Assembly: GCA_949879795.1 (NCBI GenBank)
Contig: CATLBR010000003.1
Location: 1 to 64,000 of the forward strand
Length of the DNA: 64,000 nucleotides
Reading direction: 5' to 3'
Source: an uncultured Hungatella sp.
GTDB taxonomy: Bacteria; Bacillota; Clostridia; Lachnospirales; Lachnospiraceae
How positions within the stretch are numbered: position 1 is the stretch's first letter; the number at the start of each line of letters is the position of its first letter. Both the position numbers and the translations under genes were made by a program. The notes below the pieces were generated by a model that was not told the origin of the DNA, did no database searches, and worked only from the letters and a program-made list of their open reading frames with translations. Shown in pieces: positions 8,043 through 16,229 of this stretch.

Positions 8043-8486
8043 TCAATCGTTTTTCGTCAGAAACTCCGAGACGACCTGAATAAACTGATCCGTCTCGTCA
8101 AACTGGGGAACATGACCGCTTTCTTCAAATTGAACGGCCCGGACATTTTCGATATGGTCCAGCATCCGTTTTACTACAGCAGGCGTACACTGATCATATT
8201 TTCCCGCAAGCACCAGGCTCTTCAGACCAACCGGCTGCCGGTTGGCCAGGCAGATCCCCAGCATACCGCCCCAGGACTGTCCCGGAATATGATAGGACTT
8301 GATGTTCAGGTATTCTATAAGATTTAAAAGCTCGTCCACAAACAGTTCGGGAATCCATCGGTCAGGACTTAAGTCCGCAGGAGAATTGCCGCAGCCCAGC
8401 TGATCATAATACAGCACCTGCCACGTGTCTGACAGCGGATCCAGCACACGCATATAGGGGATTTTCCCTTCCATTGGTATAAACAT
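8043..8486 (-). CDS. Prolyl-iminopeptidase-like alpha/beta hydrolase with two internal deletions
   Basis: The 147-residue product reads as a family S33 proline iminopeptidase reduced to half its usual length of about 290. The catalytic Ser (GQSWGG), Asp (GKYDQCTP) and His (ESGHVP) contexts are all present and in order. Two blocks are missing in frame. The HGGPG oxyanion segment is lost between MEGKIPYMRV and LDPLSDTW, and the whole cap domain is lost between LKSLVLA and GKYDQ. The start at 8486 has a good AAGGAG. The frame is open and translatable, but an active peptidase is unlikely. It is either a decaying gene or a minimal reshaped hydrolase. Confidence 0.7.
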   Translation of the reverse strand: MFIPMEGKIPYMRVLDPLSDTWQVLYYDQLGCGNSPADLSPDRWIPELFVDELLNLIEYLNIKSYHIPGQSWGGMLGICLANRQPVGLKSLVLAGKYDQCTPAVVKRMLDHIENVRAVQFEESGHVPQFDETDQFIQVVSEFLTKND

Positions 8487-8526
8487 AATAGTTCTCCTTT
8501 TCTGGTGATTACTGACAAGGATATTT

Positions 8527-9081
8527 TCAATAAAAAATACATCCCATAACCGCAGCAAGTAACAGCAACACAAGAGGTGAAAATTCTTTTTTTCTCACAA
8601 CCTTATACAGAAAGCTGATGAATCCTAACATAACCAGTATTACGCATGATGTGGGATCAACCGTAAATGAATCTGTCTCCACACATATAGAAAATGCCAT
8701 ATAGATTCCCGTGGCAAGAATCACACCCATCAAACAGGGTTTCACCCCTTTTAACACAGCCTGTACTTTTTTCTGCTTCAGGAGATTGTGAAACAGAATC
8801 GTAACTGCCAGCAGAATAAAAAACGAAGGCAGAACCACACCGAGTGTTGCGACCAGCGCTCCTCCAAAACCGCCCTGTTTACTTCCCACATAAGTGGCCA
8901 TATTTACCATAATAGGACCGGGGGTGGACTCACTGAGCGCAACAAGATTAGAAAACATTTCTGTATCCATCCAGTTCTTTGTGAGAACCACGTCCCTGAT
9001 AAGAGGAATAGCTCCATATGCGCCGCCAAAAGAAAACAAGCCGATTTTTAAAAACGCACACAGCAGTTCTACATAAATCAT
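8527..9081 (-). CDS. chrA: Chromate transporter, short-chain CHR subunit (second of the pair)
   Basis: A 184-residue membrane protein with the CHR-family signatures FGGAYGAIPLIRD near residue 20 and SESTPGPIMVNMATYVG near 50, followed by VVLPSFFILL and hydrophobic spans to the end. Short-chain CHR proteins are encoded as pairs with opposite membrane orientation and export chromate or related oxyanions with protons. The ATG at 9081 overlaps the stop of the restored first subunit (ATGA), so the two were meant to be coupled. The gene itself looks intact. Confidence 0.88.
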   Translation of the reverse strand: MIYVELLCAFLKIGLFSFGGAYGAIPLIRDVVLTKNWMDTEMFSNLVALSESTPGPIMVNMATYVGSKQGGFGGALVATLGVVLPSFFILLAVTILFHNLLKQKKVQAVLKGVKPCLMGVILATGIYMAFSICVETDSFTVDPTSCVILVMLGFISFLYKVVRKKEFSPLVLLLLAAVMGCIFY

Positions 9082-9205
9082 GAATCATTCCTCTCCGTCT
9101 TTTTATTTTCTGAATGTCCAAAAAGTGCTAAACCTATAAATCCGCTGCACAGAATAAGATATATCGTGGAAACATGTACTCCTGCAAGATTCAAGGTAAA
9201 TGCTG

Positions 9206-9664
9206 CTAGAAAAAAGAACATGACAATTGCCATCTGTATTTTTTTTGAGGAGATTTTTTCATCATCTTCTTTATCATCTTTATTGCCGCCTGTATGATTA
9301 ATACTGCAACGGCGATCCGGATTCCCCGAAATGCTTTTTCGATCATATCAATAACCAGCATATTTTCAAAGAAAGCGGAAATTCCGAAAAGCAGGAGAAA
9401 AGACGGGAGAACCATGCCCACAGTTGCCGCGACGGCACCTGCCATACCAGCTGTCTTGTATCCCGTATAGGTTGCACAGTTTATCGCAATAGGTCCTGGC
9501 GTGGATTCCGCAATGACCGTGACATCCATCAGCTCGTCAGCAGTCAGCCATTTCTTTTTTTCGACACATTCATAATCAAGAAGAGAGAGCATGGCATATC
9601 CGCCGCCGAAAGTAAGCGCTCCTATTCTTCCAAAAGTGAAAAATAAATTCATAATTTGTTTCAT
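9206..9664 (-). CDS. chrA: Chromate transporter, short-chain CHR subunit (first of the pair), frameshifted near the 3' end
   Basis: The open frame gives 152 residues with CHR motifs FGGGYAMLSLLDYE and AESTPGPIAINCATYTG, then ends abruptly in a hydrophilic tail (PQKKYRWQLSCSFF). Eight T's at 9239-9246 on the plus strand (A8 in the message) lie just before the break. Reading one base back after that run continues the protein for about 52 more residues, including a new hydrophobic span (MAIVMFFFLAA), to a stop that overlaps the next gene's ATG at 9078-9081. The restored protein of about 195 residues has normal length. The break could be an indel in the run, a sequencing error, or a -1 slip at the A AAA AAA heptamer. 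I list the single-frame ORF. Confidence 0.8.
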   Translation of the reverse strand: MKQIMNLFFTFGRIGALTFGGGYAMLSLLDYECVEKKKWLTADELMDVTVIAESTPGPIAINCATYTGYKTAGMAGAVAATVGMVLPSFLLLFGISAFFENMLVIDMIEKAFRGIRIAVAVLIIQAAIKMIKKMMKKSPQKKYRWQLSCSFF

Positions 9665-9724
9665 ATGTAACCGGTCTCCGCGAATACTCTTCTATTTCAT
9701 GGATATCCATGAGATTTACACCAG

Positions 9725-11236
9725 CTATATCGTCCTGTCCGCGAACAGATCGGTGGACAGATAACGGTCGCCCGTATCAGGCAGGAGGGCCACGATGGTC
9801 TTTCCCTTGTTTTCAGGGCGTCTGGCCAGCTGAAGCGCTGCCCACACCGCCGCTCCTGAAGTGATGCCCACCAGCACCCCTTCCAAGCGTCCTACCTTTT
9901 TTCCCGCGGCGAAGGCATCCTCATCTTCCACGGCAATAACCTCATCATAAACGGAGGTGTTCAGCACTTGGGGGATGAAATTGGCCCCTATTCCCTGGAG
10001 ATTGTGTGCTCCCGAGATACCTTTGCTGAGCATGGGGGAGGAGGCTGGCTCCACTGCTACCACCTGTATCTTCGGGTTCCGGGATTTCAGATACTCTCCC
10101 ACGCCGGTGATTGTCCCGCCGGTTCCTACTCCTGCTACGAAGATATCCACCTTGCCGTCTGTGTCTTCCCATATCTCCGGACCGGTGGTTTCTCTGTGAA
10201 CAGCAGGATTGGCAGGATTTACAAACTGACCGGGGATAAAACTGTCGGGAATCTCCTGCGCCAGTTCGTCAGCCTTTGCGATTGCTCCTTCCATCCCTCT
10301 TGCCCCCTCTGTCAGAATCAGCTCGGCGCCGTAAGCCCTCATCAGCTGACGGCGCTCGGCGCTCATAGTCTCAGGCATCACGATGATGAGGCGGTAGCCT
10401 CGGGCCGCCGCCACGGAGGCCAGGCCGATTCCGGTGTTGCCGGAAGTGGGTTCTATGATGACGGAGCCTGGCTTTAAGATCCCCTTTTTTTCTGCATCGT
10501 CAACCATAGCCCTGGCAACGCGGTCTTTGACGCTTCCGGCTGGGTTAAAATATTCCAGCTTACCTAGAACCCGTGCCTCCACTCCTTCCTCCCGTTCTAT
10601 GTGAACCAGCTCCAAAAGAGGGGTTCTTCCGATCAGCTGATCTGCAGATGTATAGATTCTAGCCATTTTCTCATCCTCCTCATACTCATGTGAGATATCC
10701 ATGCTCAACCGCAGGGTGAATGGATTTATTTTTCCATAAATACATACCGTTCTGTCGTACCCATCTTTATAGACTTTGCTTTTATGGGTATCGATCTGTC
10801 TGAAACCACATTTCTCAAACAATCTTCGAGATGCGGCATTATATTCCAGAATGCGGGAATAAATACATCTCAAACCCAATTTACAAAATCCGTGAGACAC
10901 CATAACTGTTACGGCATCCTGTCCATATCCTTTTTTGCGGACGGATTTCATAATCTTGATATAGATCTCCGCCGTCTTTTTTTGTGAATCTACATTGGAG
11001 AGTACGATAATCCCCAACGCGTTTCTGGGATTTTCCCGGTCTGCGATAACACAGCGCAGCTCTCCTGCAGGCCTGGGCACGGAGAGAAACCAGTCCATCT
11101 GGTGTTCATAGGAAACGGAAGCGGAATACCCGCCGGTTACCTTCGCCGTCTTTGGCTCCTCAATCAGATTCTGCAACATGTTCTTATCCTGTTCTTCGAT
11201 TACCCGCAGAATCACCCTGTCTCCAGCAATGTCCAT
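9725..11236 (-). CDS. cysK: GNAT acetyltransferase fused to cysteine synthase (O-acetylserine sulfhydrylase)
   Basis: One uninterrupted frame of 503 residues. The first 180 or so form a RimJ/RimL-type GNAT domain with the acetyl-CoA loop RKKGYG and the [13 protein letters not shown] signature. From internal Met (base 10666) to the end is a full 313-residue CysK with PLP lysine K47 in NPAGSVKDR, the substrate loop TSGNTG, the phosphate loop GTGGTITG and the C-terminal GDRYLS. CysK makes cysteine from O-acetylserine and sulfide. A strong AGGAGG sits 8 bases before the internal ATG, so free CysK is probably also made. The outer start at 11236 follows GGGGGAGGT. It may be a fusion by loss of a stop between two genes. 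No serine acetyltransferase (CysE) is nearby. Confidence 0.88.
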   Translation of the reverse strand: MDIAGDRVILRVIEEQDKNMLQNLIEEPKTAKVTGGYSASVSYEHQMDWFLSVPRPAGELRCVIADRENPRNALGIIVLSNVDSQKKTAEIYIKIMKSVRKKGYGQDAVTVMVSHGFCKLGLRCIYSRILEYNAASRRLFEKCGFRQIDTHKSKVYKDGYDRTVCIYGKINPFTLRLSMDISHEYEEDEKMARIYTSADQLIGRTPLLELVHIEREEGVEARVLGKLEYFNPAGSVKDRVARAMVDDAEKKGILKPGSVIIEPTSGNTGIGLASVAAARGYRLIIVMPETMSAERRQLMRAYGAELILTEGARGMEGAIAKADELAQEIPDSFIPGQFVNPANPAVHRETTGPEIWEDTDGKVDIFVAGVGTGGTITGVGEYLKSRNPKIQVVAVEPASSPMLSKGISGAHNLQGIGANFIPQVLNTSVYDEVIAVEDEDAFAAGKKVGRLEGVLVGITSGAAVWAALQLARRPENKGKTIVALLPDTGDRYLSTDLFADRTI

Positions 11237-11272
11237 GTTGACCTCCCCCGCCGAAAAAGCTGCCGCCAAATC

Positions 11273-11306
11273 AGGCAGACATACTCTTTCCTGAATATGT
11301 CTGCCT
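11273..11306 (-). terminator. Perfect hairpin after pgi
   Basis: AGGCAGACATA and TATGTCTGCCT pair perfectly over 11 bases around a 12-base loop, 33 bases after the pgi stop and in front of the GNAT-CysK gene. The downstream T stretch on the minus strand is weak (GATTTGG), so it may be a leaky terminator or only an mRNA 3' hairpin. Confidence 0.5.
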
Positions 11307-11338
11307 GCCGTTATACTGCCCTCGGGCCGATGTTCTTA

Positions 11339-12919
11339 TTAAATATTCAGCAGATCACTGAATACTTTCAATGCTCCGTCTGTCTCATGGGCCAGCACCC
11401 GTTTAGCCAGCACTTTCCCAAGCTGTACGCCTTCCTGGTCAAAGCTGTTTACATTCCACACAAAGCCCTGGAACATGACTTTGTTTTCAAAATGGGACAG
11501 CAGCGCTCCCAGGGTTCTGGGATCCAGTTGGTCGCCGATGATGATGCTGGAAGGACGGCCGCCTTCAAAGTTCTTGTTCCTGTTTTCGTCTGACTTTCCG
11601 CATGCGAAGGCAACAATCTGGGCAGCTACATTGGCGCACAATTTCTGTTGGCTGGTACTGTCCTGGATCACCACATCCGTGCCGATCTGGCTGTTTTTAA
11701 ATCCGATGAACTGAAGGGGCACGATGGAAGTCCCCTGATGGAGCAGCTGATAGAAAGAGTGCTGTCCGTTGGTTCCGGGCTCGCCGAAGATCACCGGACC
11801 AGTCTGGTAATTTACAGGCTCGCCGAAACGGTTTACACTTTTGCCGTTGGATTCCATATCCAGCTGCTGTAAATGGGCCGGGAAACGGCTCAGAGCCTGG
11901 GAATAGGGAAGAACCGCCGTACACGGATAGCCCAGTACATTGCGCTCGTACACACCGATGAGGGCATCCAGCATAGCGGGGTTTTGGGTGATATCCGCGT
12001 TCATGGACAGCTTGTCCTCCTCGGCAGCGCCTTCCAGGAACTGTTGGAAAACCTCAGGTCCGAAAGCCAGAGACAACACGGCGCCGCCCACTGCGGAACT
12101 GGAAGAATACCGTCCGCCGATGTAGTCGTCCATAAAGAAGGCTGCCAGATAATCGTCGCTCTTGGCCAGAGGGGATGTCTCGCTGGTGACTGTCACCATG
12201 TGTTTGGAGGCATCCAGGCCTGCGTTCTTCAGGGCGTCCTTGACAAAGGACTCGTTGGTCAGGGTCTCAAGGGTTGTCCCTGACTTTGAGACAAGAACAA
12301 AGAGTGAATGGGCCACATCCACAGATCCGAGAACCGCCGCCGCGTCGTCGGGGTCCACGTTGCTGATAAATTTTGCTTCCATCTTGAGAGTATTATGCTT
12401 TTTCGCCCAGTTCTCAAGTGCCAGATAGATGGCGCGGGGACCCAAGTCGCTGCCGCCGATACCGATCTGGACTACAGTGGTGAATTTCTCGCCTGCCGCG
12501 TTAGTGATCTCTCCGGCATGGACTTTCTTGGCAAACTCCGCAACCTTCTGCTGCACCTCTACATAGAAATCACGCTTATTCACGCCGTCGGCTACAACCG
12601 CTTCGCCCAGCTGTCCGCGGGTCATGTGATGAAGCACCAGTCTCTTCTCTCCGGTATTGATCACTTCCCCATTGTAAAGAGCTTTGAATTTTTCTGTCAG
12701 CTGAGCCTCCTCGGCAAGTCTGGCAAGCCCTTCCAGCACCGTGTCATCCACCTGCTTGGCAGCATAGTTGTAGACCATCCCTTCTGCCATGGGTACACTG
12801 TACTTTTTCACTCTCTCCGCGCCGTTTTCCCCTTCCATAACCTGGACCAGGTTTACCTGCTCTGCCTTCAGAAGTTCCTGGAAAGAAGCAAGTGTATCCA
12901 TATTGTTCCAGTTGACCAT
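11339..12919 (-). CDS. pgi: Glucose-6-phosphate isomerase
   Basis: A 526-residue enzyme interconverting glucose 6-phosphate and fructose 6-phosphate in glycolysis. Visible family features are the phosphate-binding IGIGGSDLGPRAI and SKSGTTLET segments, the GGRYSSSSAVGG active-site loop and FGEPGTNGQHSFYQLLHQGT with the catalytic His region. It is the long (E. coli-like) form rather than the 450-residue form common in Bacilli and many Clostridia. The ATG at 12919 follows AAGGAGG with good spacing; the in-frame ATG 36 bases upstream would bury that site. It has its own promoter and no cotranscribed neighbour. Confidence 0.96.
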   Translation of the reverse strand: MVNWNNMDTLASFQELLKAEQVNLVQVMEGENGAERVKKYSVPMAEGMVYNYAAKQVDDTVLEGLARLAEEAQLTEKFKALYNGEVINTGEKRLVLHHMTRGQLGEAVVADGVNKRDFYVEVQQKVAEFAKKVHAGEITNAAGEKFTTVVQIGIGGSDLGPRAIYLALENWAKKHNTLKMEAKFISNVDPDDAAAVLGSVDVAHSLFVLVSKSGTTLETLTNESFVKDALKNAGLDASKHMVTVTSETSPLAKSDDYLAAFFMDDYIGGRYSSSSAVGGAVLSLAFGPEVFQQFLEGAAEEDKLSMNADITQNPAMLDALIGVYERNVLGYPCTAVLPYSQALSRFPAHLQQLDMESNGKSVNRFGEPVNYQTGPVIFGEPGTNGQHSFYQLLHQGTSIVPLQFIGFKNSQIGTDVVIQDSTSQQKLCANVAAQIVAFACGKSDENRNKNFEGGRPSSIIIGDQLDPRTLGALLSHFENKVMFQGFVWNVNSFDQEGVQLGKVLAKRVLAHETDGALKVFSDLLNI

Positions 12920-12964
12920 AATCGTGTCCTCCTTGGATATAATATATTTTGGCATTTGACAATA

Positions 12965-12993
12965 ATTATACTATTAATTCTGCTTTTATTCAA
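12965..12993 (-). promoter_or_regulatory. Sigma-A promoter of pgi
   Basis: TTGAAT and TATAAT on the minus strand are separated by 17 bases, with transcription starting near 12958, about 40 bases before the pgi ATG. Confidence 0.7.
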
Positions 12994-13036
12994 GGGTTTC
13001 CGGCTGTGTTTCACGCGAAACGCATGAGCGAAAAAC

Positions 13037-13065
13037 TTTACTTTTTTTGTCGAAAATGGTATAAT
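13037..13065 (+). promoter_or_regulatory. Sigma-A promoter of the CAP-domain protein gene
   Basis: TTTACT and TATAAT are separated by 17 bases. The predicted transcript begins near 13072 and would carry a leader of about 77-88 bases with two hairpins. Confidence 0.7.
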
Positions 13066-13078
13066 AAAATTCCATTTG

Positions 13079-13138
13079 ACCCCCGGATAAACCGTTACAG
13101 GAACGCAGGTCCGGGGTAATACGCCGCCCTGTGAGCGG
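13079..13138 (+). other. Structured 5' leader of the CAP-domain gene
   Basis: ACCCCCGGA (13079-13087) pairs with TCCGGGGT (13110-13117) apart from one bulged C, enclosing a small CGTT/AACG hairpin. A second hairpin, CCGC/GCGG, follows at 13124-13138, just before the start codon region. Some phrases recall c-di-AMP (ydaO) leaders, but the element is too short and the match too loose to name. It may only be a stabilising or ribosome-site-masking structure. Confidence 0.35.
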
Positions 13139-13148
13139 ATAGAAAGAA

Positions 13149-14405
13149 GTGACTGTATTGATGAGAAAGAAAACGAAGGTGCCTGCTCTGATGCTGGCAG
13201 TCCTTTTGACGGCAGGGATATGTGGATTCGCTCCTGCTCAAAGCCCGGCTCCCCTCAGAGAGAGCGGCAGACAGGAGAAAAGTTCTTACCAGGGGGCCCG
13301 GTCCCAGGCCAGCCAGCCCCGGAGCGAGAGGCCGGCGGCGGCGGAGGAACCGGACGAGGTTCCTTCCGGTTTCTCGTCCAAGGATAAGGACACCGGGAGC
13401 GGTAAGTCCCCCTCTTCCTCCAAGTCCTCATCTGCCTCCTCTAAGCCCAAGACAGAAGAGGAACTCCAGGTGAGTTCCGGCATCCAGGACATCGCCCGGC
13501 TTGCCGGTCTTGAGGCCCGTGTGGAACTCTACAGCCACGCCTGTGTCGTGGACGTGGACGAGGGGGAGAATCCCTACGACGTCACCTGGGAGTACGGCAA
13601 GTTGTACGACGCCTATGTCGAGGAGGTGGACTGGGACCTCCTCTTTGACGGCGACTACTACATCCGGACCTTCCCCGGCCTAGCCCACCTTTACCACAAG
13701 GACAAGGCCCTGCTCCTCAGGCACTTCCAGACAGTGGGCATCCATGAGGGACGCCAGGGCTGCCAGGGGTTCAACGTGGCCGCCTACCAGAAGAACTGCG
13801 ACGCCAAGGTCCGAAAGGCTTTTGGGGATAACTACGAGTGCTACTACTTCTACTACGCTATGAACCAAAAGACCCAGAAGGGGGTTGTCACCACCGGCAG
13901 CGAGAAGAAGCAGCTGGCCACCAAGCTGACCCATATGCAGCAGGAGGAGCTGGACCATGTGAACGAGTACCGGGCGGAGGTAGGGGTACCCCCCATAGAA
14001 TACGATGCCGAGCTTTCCGCCCTGGCCTGTTACCGGGCCTACATCGACGCCCTGGAGGACTGGGATGCCCATGACTGGCTGAATGCCCCAGAGAATCAGG
14101 AGGAGATGTACAGTATGATGGACATGATTGAGGCAAAAAACTGGTCGGAAAACACGGTCCACGGATACAATCGCAACAGGGATTACGTCTTTAAGCAAGG
14201 CCCAGCTACCGCCTGGTACATCAATTACCGCTACTCTGAGGATCACTATAAAGCCATGACCGCCGAGAAATACCACTATATGGGCAGCGCCAACTGCTAT
14301 ATCAGCGACTACAAAAAGGAAAACCCCAGGCATCCTGACGCGGAGGCTGTGTACATCCATTATGATGTCTTTGTCCCTGATCTGATTACCCCCGTCCACA
14401 ACTGA
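13149..14405 (+). CDS. Secreted CAP-domain (SCP/PR-1-like) protein
   Basis: A protein of up to 418 residues. GTG at 13149 gives the longest form; ATG at 13161 gives a cleaner signal peptide (MRKKTK followed by a hydrophobic core and an Ala-x-Ala site near residue 30). Both have weak ribosome sites. Residues about 36-105 are Ser/Pro/charged linker. Residues about 150-250 match a cell-surface repeat type (DYYIRTFPGLAHLY, LLRHFQTVGIHEGRQG, FNVAAYQKNC, AFGDNYECYYFYYA). The last 150 form a CAP domain (LDHVNEYRAEVGVPPIEYDAELSALA). It is clearly more GC-rich than its neighbours, which may point to transfer. Its function at the cell surface is unknown. Confidence 0.85.
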   Translation: MTVLMRKKTKVPALMLAVLLTAGICGFAPAQSPAPLRESGRQEKSSYQGARSQASQPRSERPAAAEEPDEVPSGFSSKDKDTGSGKSPSSSKSSSASSKPKTEEELQVSSGIQDIARLAGLEARVELYSHACVVDVDEGENPYDVTWEYGKLYDAYVEEVDWDLLFDGDYYIRTFPGLAHLYHKDKALLLRHFQTVGIHEGRQGCQGFNVAAYQKNCDAKVRKAFGDNYECYYFYYAMNQKTQKGVVTTGSEKKQLATKLTHMQQEELDHVNEYRAEVGVPPIEYDAELSALACYRAYIDALEDWDAHDWLNAPENQEEMYSMMDMIEAKNWSENTVHGYNRNRDYVFKQGPATAWYINYRYSEDHYKAMTAEKYHYMGSANCYISDYKKENPRHPDAEAVYIHYDVFVPDLITPVHN

Positions 14406-14418
14406 CCTTGGGCGGGGG
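14389..14418 (+). terminator. GC-rich hairpin overlapping the CAP gene stop
   Basis: CCCCCGTCCA and TGGGCGGGGG pair with one mismatch across the stop codon of the CAP gene. Only a short CTTTG follows, so it is a weak terminator at best. Confidence 0.4.
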
Positions 14419-14462
14419 CTTTGCCATGTGCGGCTGTGTTTCAGGTATGCCAGAGAAAACGC

Positions 14463-14491
14463 TTGAAAAGATTTCGGGATTTTGCTACCAT
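14463..14491 (+). promoter_or_regulatory. Possible promoter of kptA
   Basis: TTGAAA and TACCAT lie 17 bases apart, about 35 bases before the KptA start. The -10 matches consensus at four of six positions. Confidence 0.4.
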
Positions 14492-14525
14492 GGTTGTTAT
14501 ATAAATGACAGGAGGGATTTTGAAT

Positions 14526-15062
14526 ATGGATCTGGTTGGTTTGAGCCGGTATATCAGTCTGCTTCTGCGCCATCGCCCGGAAGCAGCAGGCATCACCCTG
14601 GATGAGCACGGGTGGGCAGATGTGGAAGAACTGCTGGAAGGGATTGGCAGGACGCGGTATATAGATATGGCCATCCTTGAAGAGATTGTAAGAACTGATG
14701 ACAAGCAGAGATATTCATTCAATGAAAACAAGACCCTGATCCGGGCCAATCAGGGTCATTCGGTTCCTGTTGATGTGGAACTGCCCCAGACGGAACCTCC
14801 TGGGTTTCTCTATCATGGAACAGGAGAGAATTATGTGGTCTCCATCAGCGAAAAGGGACTTCTTCACAGGGGACGCCTGTATGTCCATCTCTCCGGCGAC
14901 ATGGCCACGGCCTTAAAAGTGGGAGCCCGCCACGGAAAACCGGTGATATATCGGGTTGACAGCGGCCGGATGTCCGCAGACGGATATGTATTTTTCCGGT
15001 CTGTCAACGGAGTCTGGCTCACCAAGCATGTGCCAGCCGGATATCTGACTATAGTTTCCTGA
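14526..15062 (+). CDS. kptA: RNA 2'-phosphotransferase, Tpt1/KptA family
   Basis: A 178-residue protein, the usual family length. The N-terminal part has LSRYISLLLRHRPEAAGITL and the GWADVEELL segment. The C-terminal ADP-ribosyltransferase-like part has YHGTGENYVVSISEKGL, YVHLSGD and the end signature NGVWLTKHVPAGYL. These carry the conserved Arg-His-Arg-Arg residues that bind the RNA 2'-phosphate and NAD. The enzyme removes an internal RNA 2'-phosphate using NAD, releasing ADP-ribose 1'',2''-cyclic phosphate. In fungi this ends tRNA splicing; the bacterial substrate is unknown. The ATG at 14526 has AGGAGG upstream. The gene ends three bases from a convergent nuclease gene. Confidence 0.93.
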   Translation: MDLVGLSRYISLLLRHRPEAAGITLDEHGWADVEELLEGIGRTRYIDMAILEEIVRTDDKQRYSFNENKTLIRANQGHSVPVDVELPQTEPPGFLYHGTGENYVVSISEKGLLHRGRLYVHLSGDMATALKVGARHGKPVIYRVDSGRMSADGYVFFRSVNGVWLTKHVPAGYLTIVS

Positions 15063-15065
15063 TAT

Positions 15066-16079
15066 TCATGGGCTGCATCTCTTGCAGGGCGTATACCCCA
15101 GCCGGACCGCCTCGTCCCGGTTTCCGGTAAAGTAGATCTTGTTGGATTCCTTCATATCTCCCACCGACGGGCATGTGGGATAGTGAAATTTCTTTGTGTT
15201 TTTATTGAGAATGTAATCTGCTGTCCGGATCTCGTGCGGCTGTACGTCCTGAGAAGTTTCCCTGACGGACTGAGTTTCGGCCCGGGTCTGTGCTTCTGCC
15301 TCTTCTGCCGGCGCGCTGCTGCCGTCCTCATATCTGATGGATATTCCGGGCTGCACGTTGTACACATACACGCAGAACAGGATTCCCTCTCCTCCGTCCT
15401 CCACGGACCGACCCTCCATCAGCACGCCGGAGGCCACCAGATTCTCCCCTTCAAAGACAGGCGTTACCCGGTACAGTACATGGTTTCCTGTCTCTTTCAC
15501 ATAGTCTGCCACCATATTCTCAAAAGGCAGCATTCCCTCCGTGTTCAGGTATCTGGTTCCCGTGATCAGATTCTTCTCATTGTCATTCTCCCCCGTCAGC
15601 TGGTATCCTATGAGATGGCATCGGTTGTACAGGTACCTGCCGTCTATGTTGTCATATTTGACTATGTGCCAGCCGGAAGGCTTGATCTGTCCTATGTTTC
15701 CCCGCTCTTCTACAGGCATGAGATCAGTTCCGACACAGGCCTGAGCCGTGCCGCATCTGCCCATGGAATCCAGGTCACTGTAGCTTTCGAAAGATCGGTC
15801 GGTCAGTTCTGTCTCAGTGAAATAGGGCGCGTTGCCGTTTATCATCTCGTAAGGATTTCCCGAATAGGCAGGTACATTCTCCAGACGGAAGGATCTCTCA
15901 GCCGCAGTCACCGCAATTCTGTCCTTGGGTGTGACACAGGCCTCCCGGAACTGTCCGGCGGTTTCGGAAACAGCCTCATGCACTATCTCACGCGCAGCTG
16001 TCTTCGGACCGGCGCAGCCCCACAGAACAGCCGCGGCGGCCAGAGCCACTATATGAGCCCGCATCCGTTTATATTTCAT
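15066..16079 (-). CDS. Lipoprotein DNA/RNA non-specific endonuclease with C-terminal zinc-ribbon-like domain
   Basis: A 337-residue protein. MKYKRMRAHIVALAAAAV followed by LWGC gives a lipoprotein signal with the lipidated Cys at 22. Residues about 80-250 form an EndA/NUC1-type nuclease with the catalytic NRCHLIGYQLTGENDN segment, in which Asn replaces the usual Asp of the DRGH motif but the His is kept, and the metal-site Asn in NEKNLITGT. A low-complexity linker (Glu/Ala/Thr) leads to a C-terminal Ada-like metal-binding segment (HYPTCPSV, then CKRCSP). Start 16079 has GGGAGG. It probably degrades extracellular DNA for nutrients or uptake, anchored to the membrane surface. Confidence 0.87.
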   Translation of the reverse strand: MKYKRMRAHIVALAAAAVLWGCAGPKTAAREIVHEAVSETAGQFREACVTPKDRIAVTAAERSFRLENVPAYSGNPYEMINGNAPYFTETELTDRSFESYSDLDSMGRCGTAQACVGTDLMPVEERGNIGQIKPSGWHIVKYDNIDGRYLYNRCHLIGYQLTGENDNEKNLITGTRYLNTEGMLPFENMVADYVKETGNHVLYRVTPVFEGENLVASGVLMEGRSVEDGGEGILFCVYVYNVQPGISIRYEDGSSAPAEEAEAQTRAETQSVRETSQDVQPHEIRTADYILNKNTKKFHYPTCPSVGDMKESNKIYFTGNRDEAVRLGYTPCKRCSP

Positions 16080-16229
16080 AAGATTTCCTCCCTTTATCAC
16101 AGTTTAAACGCCGGGAACATATGTCTCTATGGTTATCCGCTCATGTGAGGAGCCTGGGAACTCCGTGGTTTTGTCTGGTTTCCACTTTGTCATATCCACG
16201 GAAAACCAGAAATCTGACGGATACATTTG

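Noticed and set aside
13079-13138. c-di-AMP (ydaO) or c-di-GMP riboswitch before the CAP gene
   Set aside because: A few phrases match, but the leader is about half the needed length and the conserved core is incomplete. It is kept only as an unnamed structured leader.
13680-14609. 309-residue open frame on the minus strand
   Set aside because: It is antisense to the CAP gene and part of kptA, both of which have clear domains. The length reflects the high GC content there.
15183-16148. 321-residue open frame on the plus strand
   Set aside because: It is opposite the lipoprotein nuclease, whose lipobox, ribosome site and catalytic motif are convincing.
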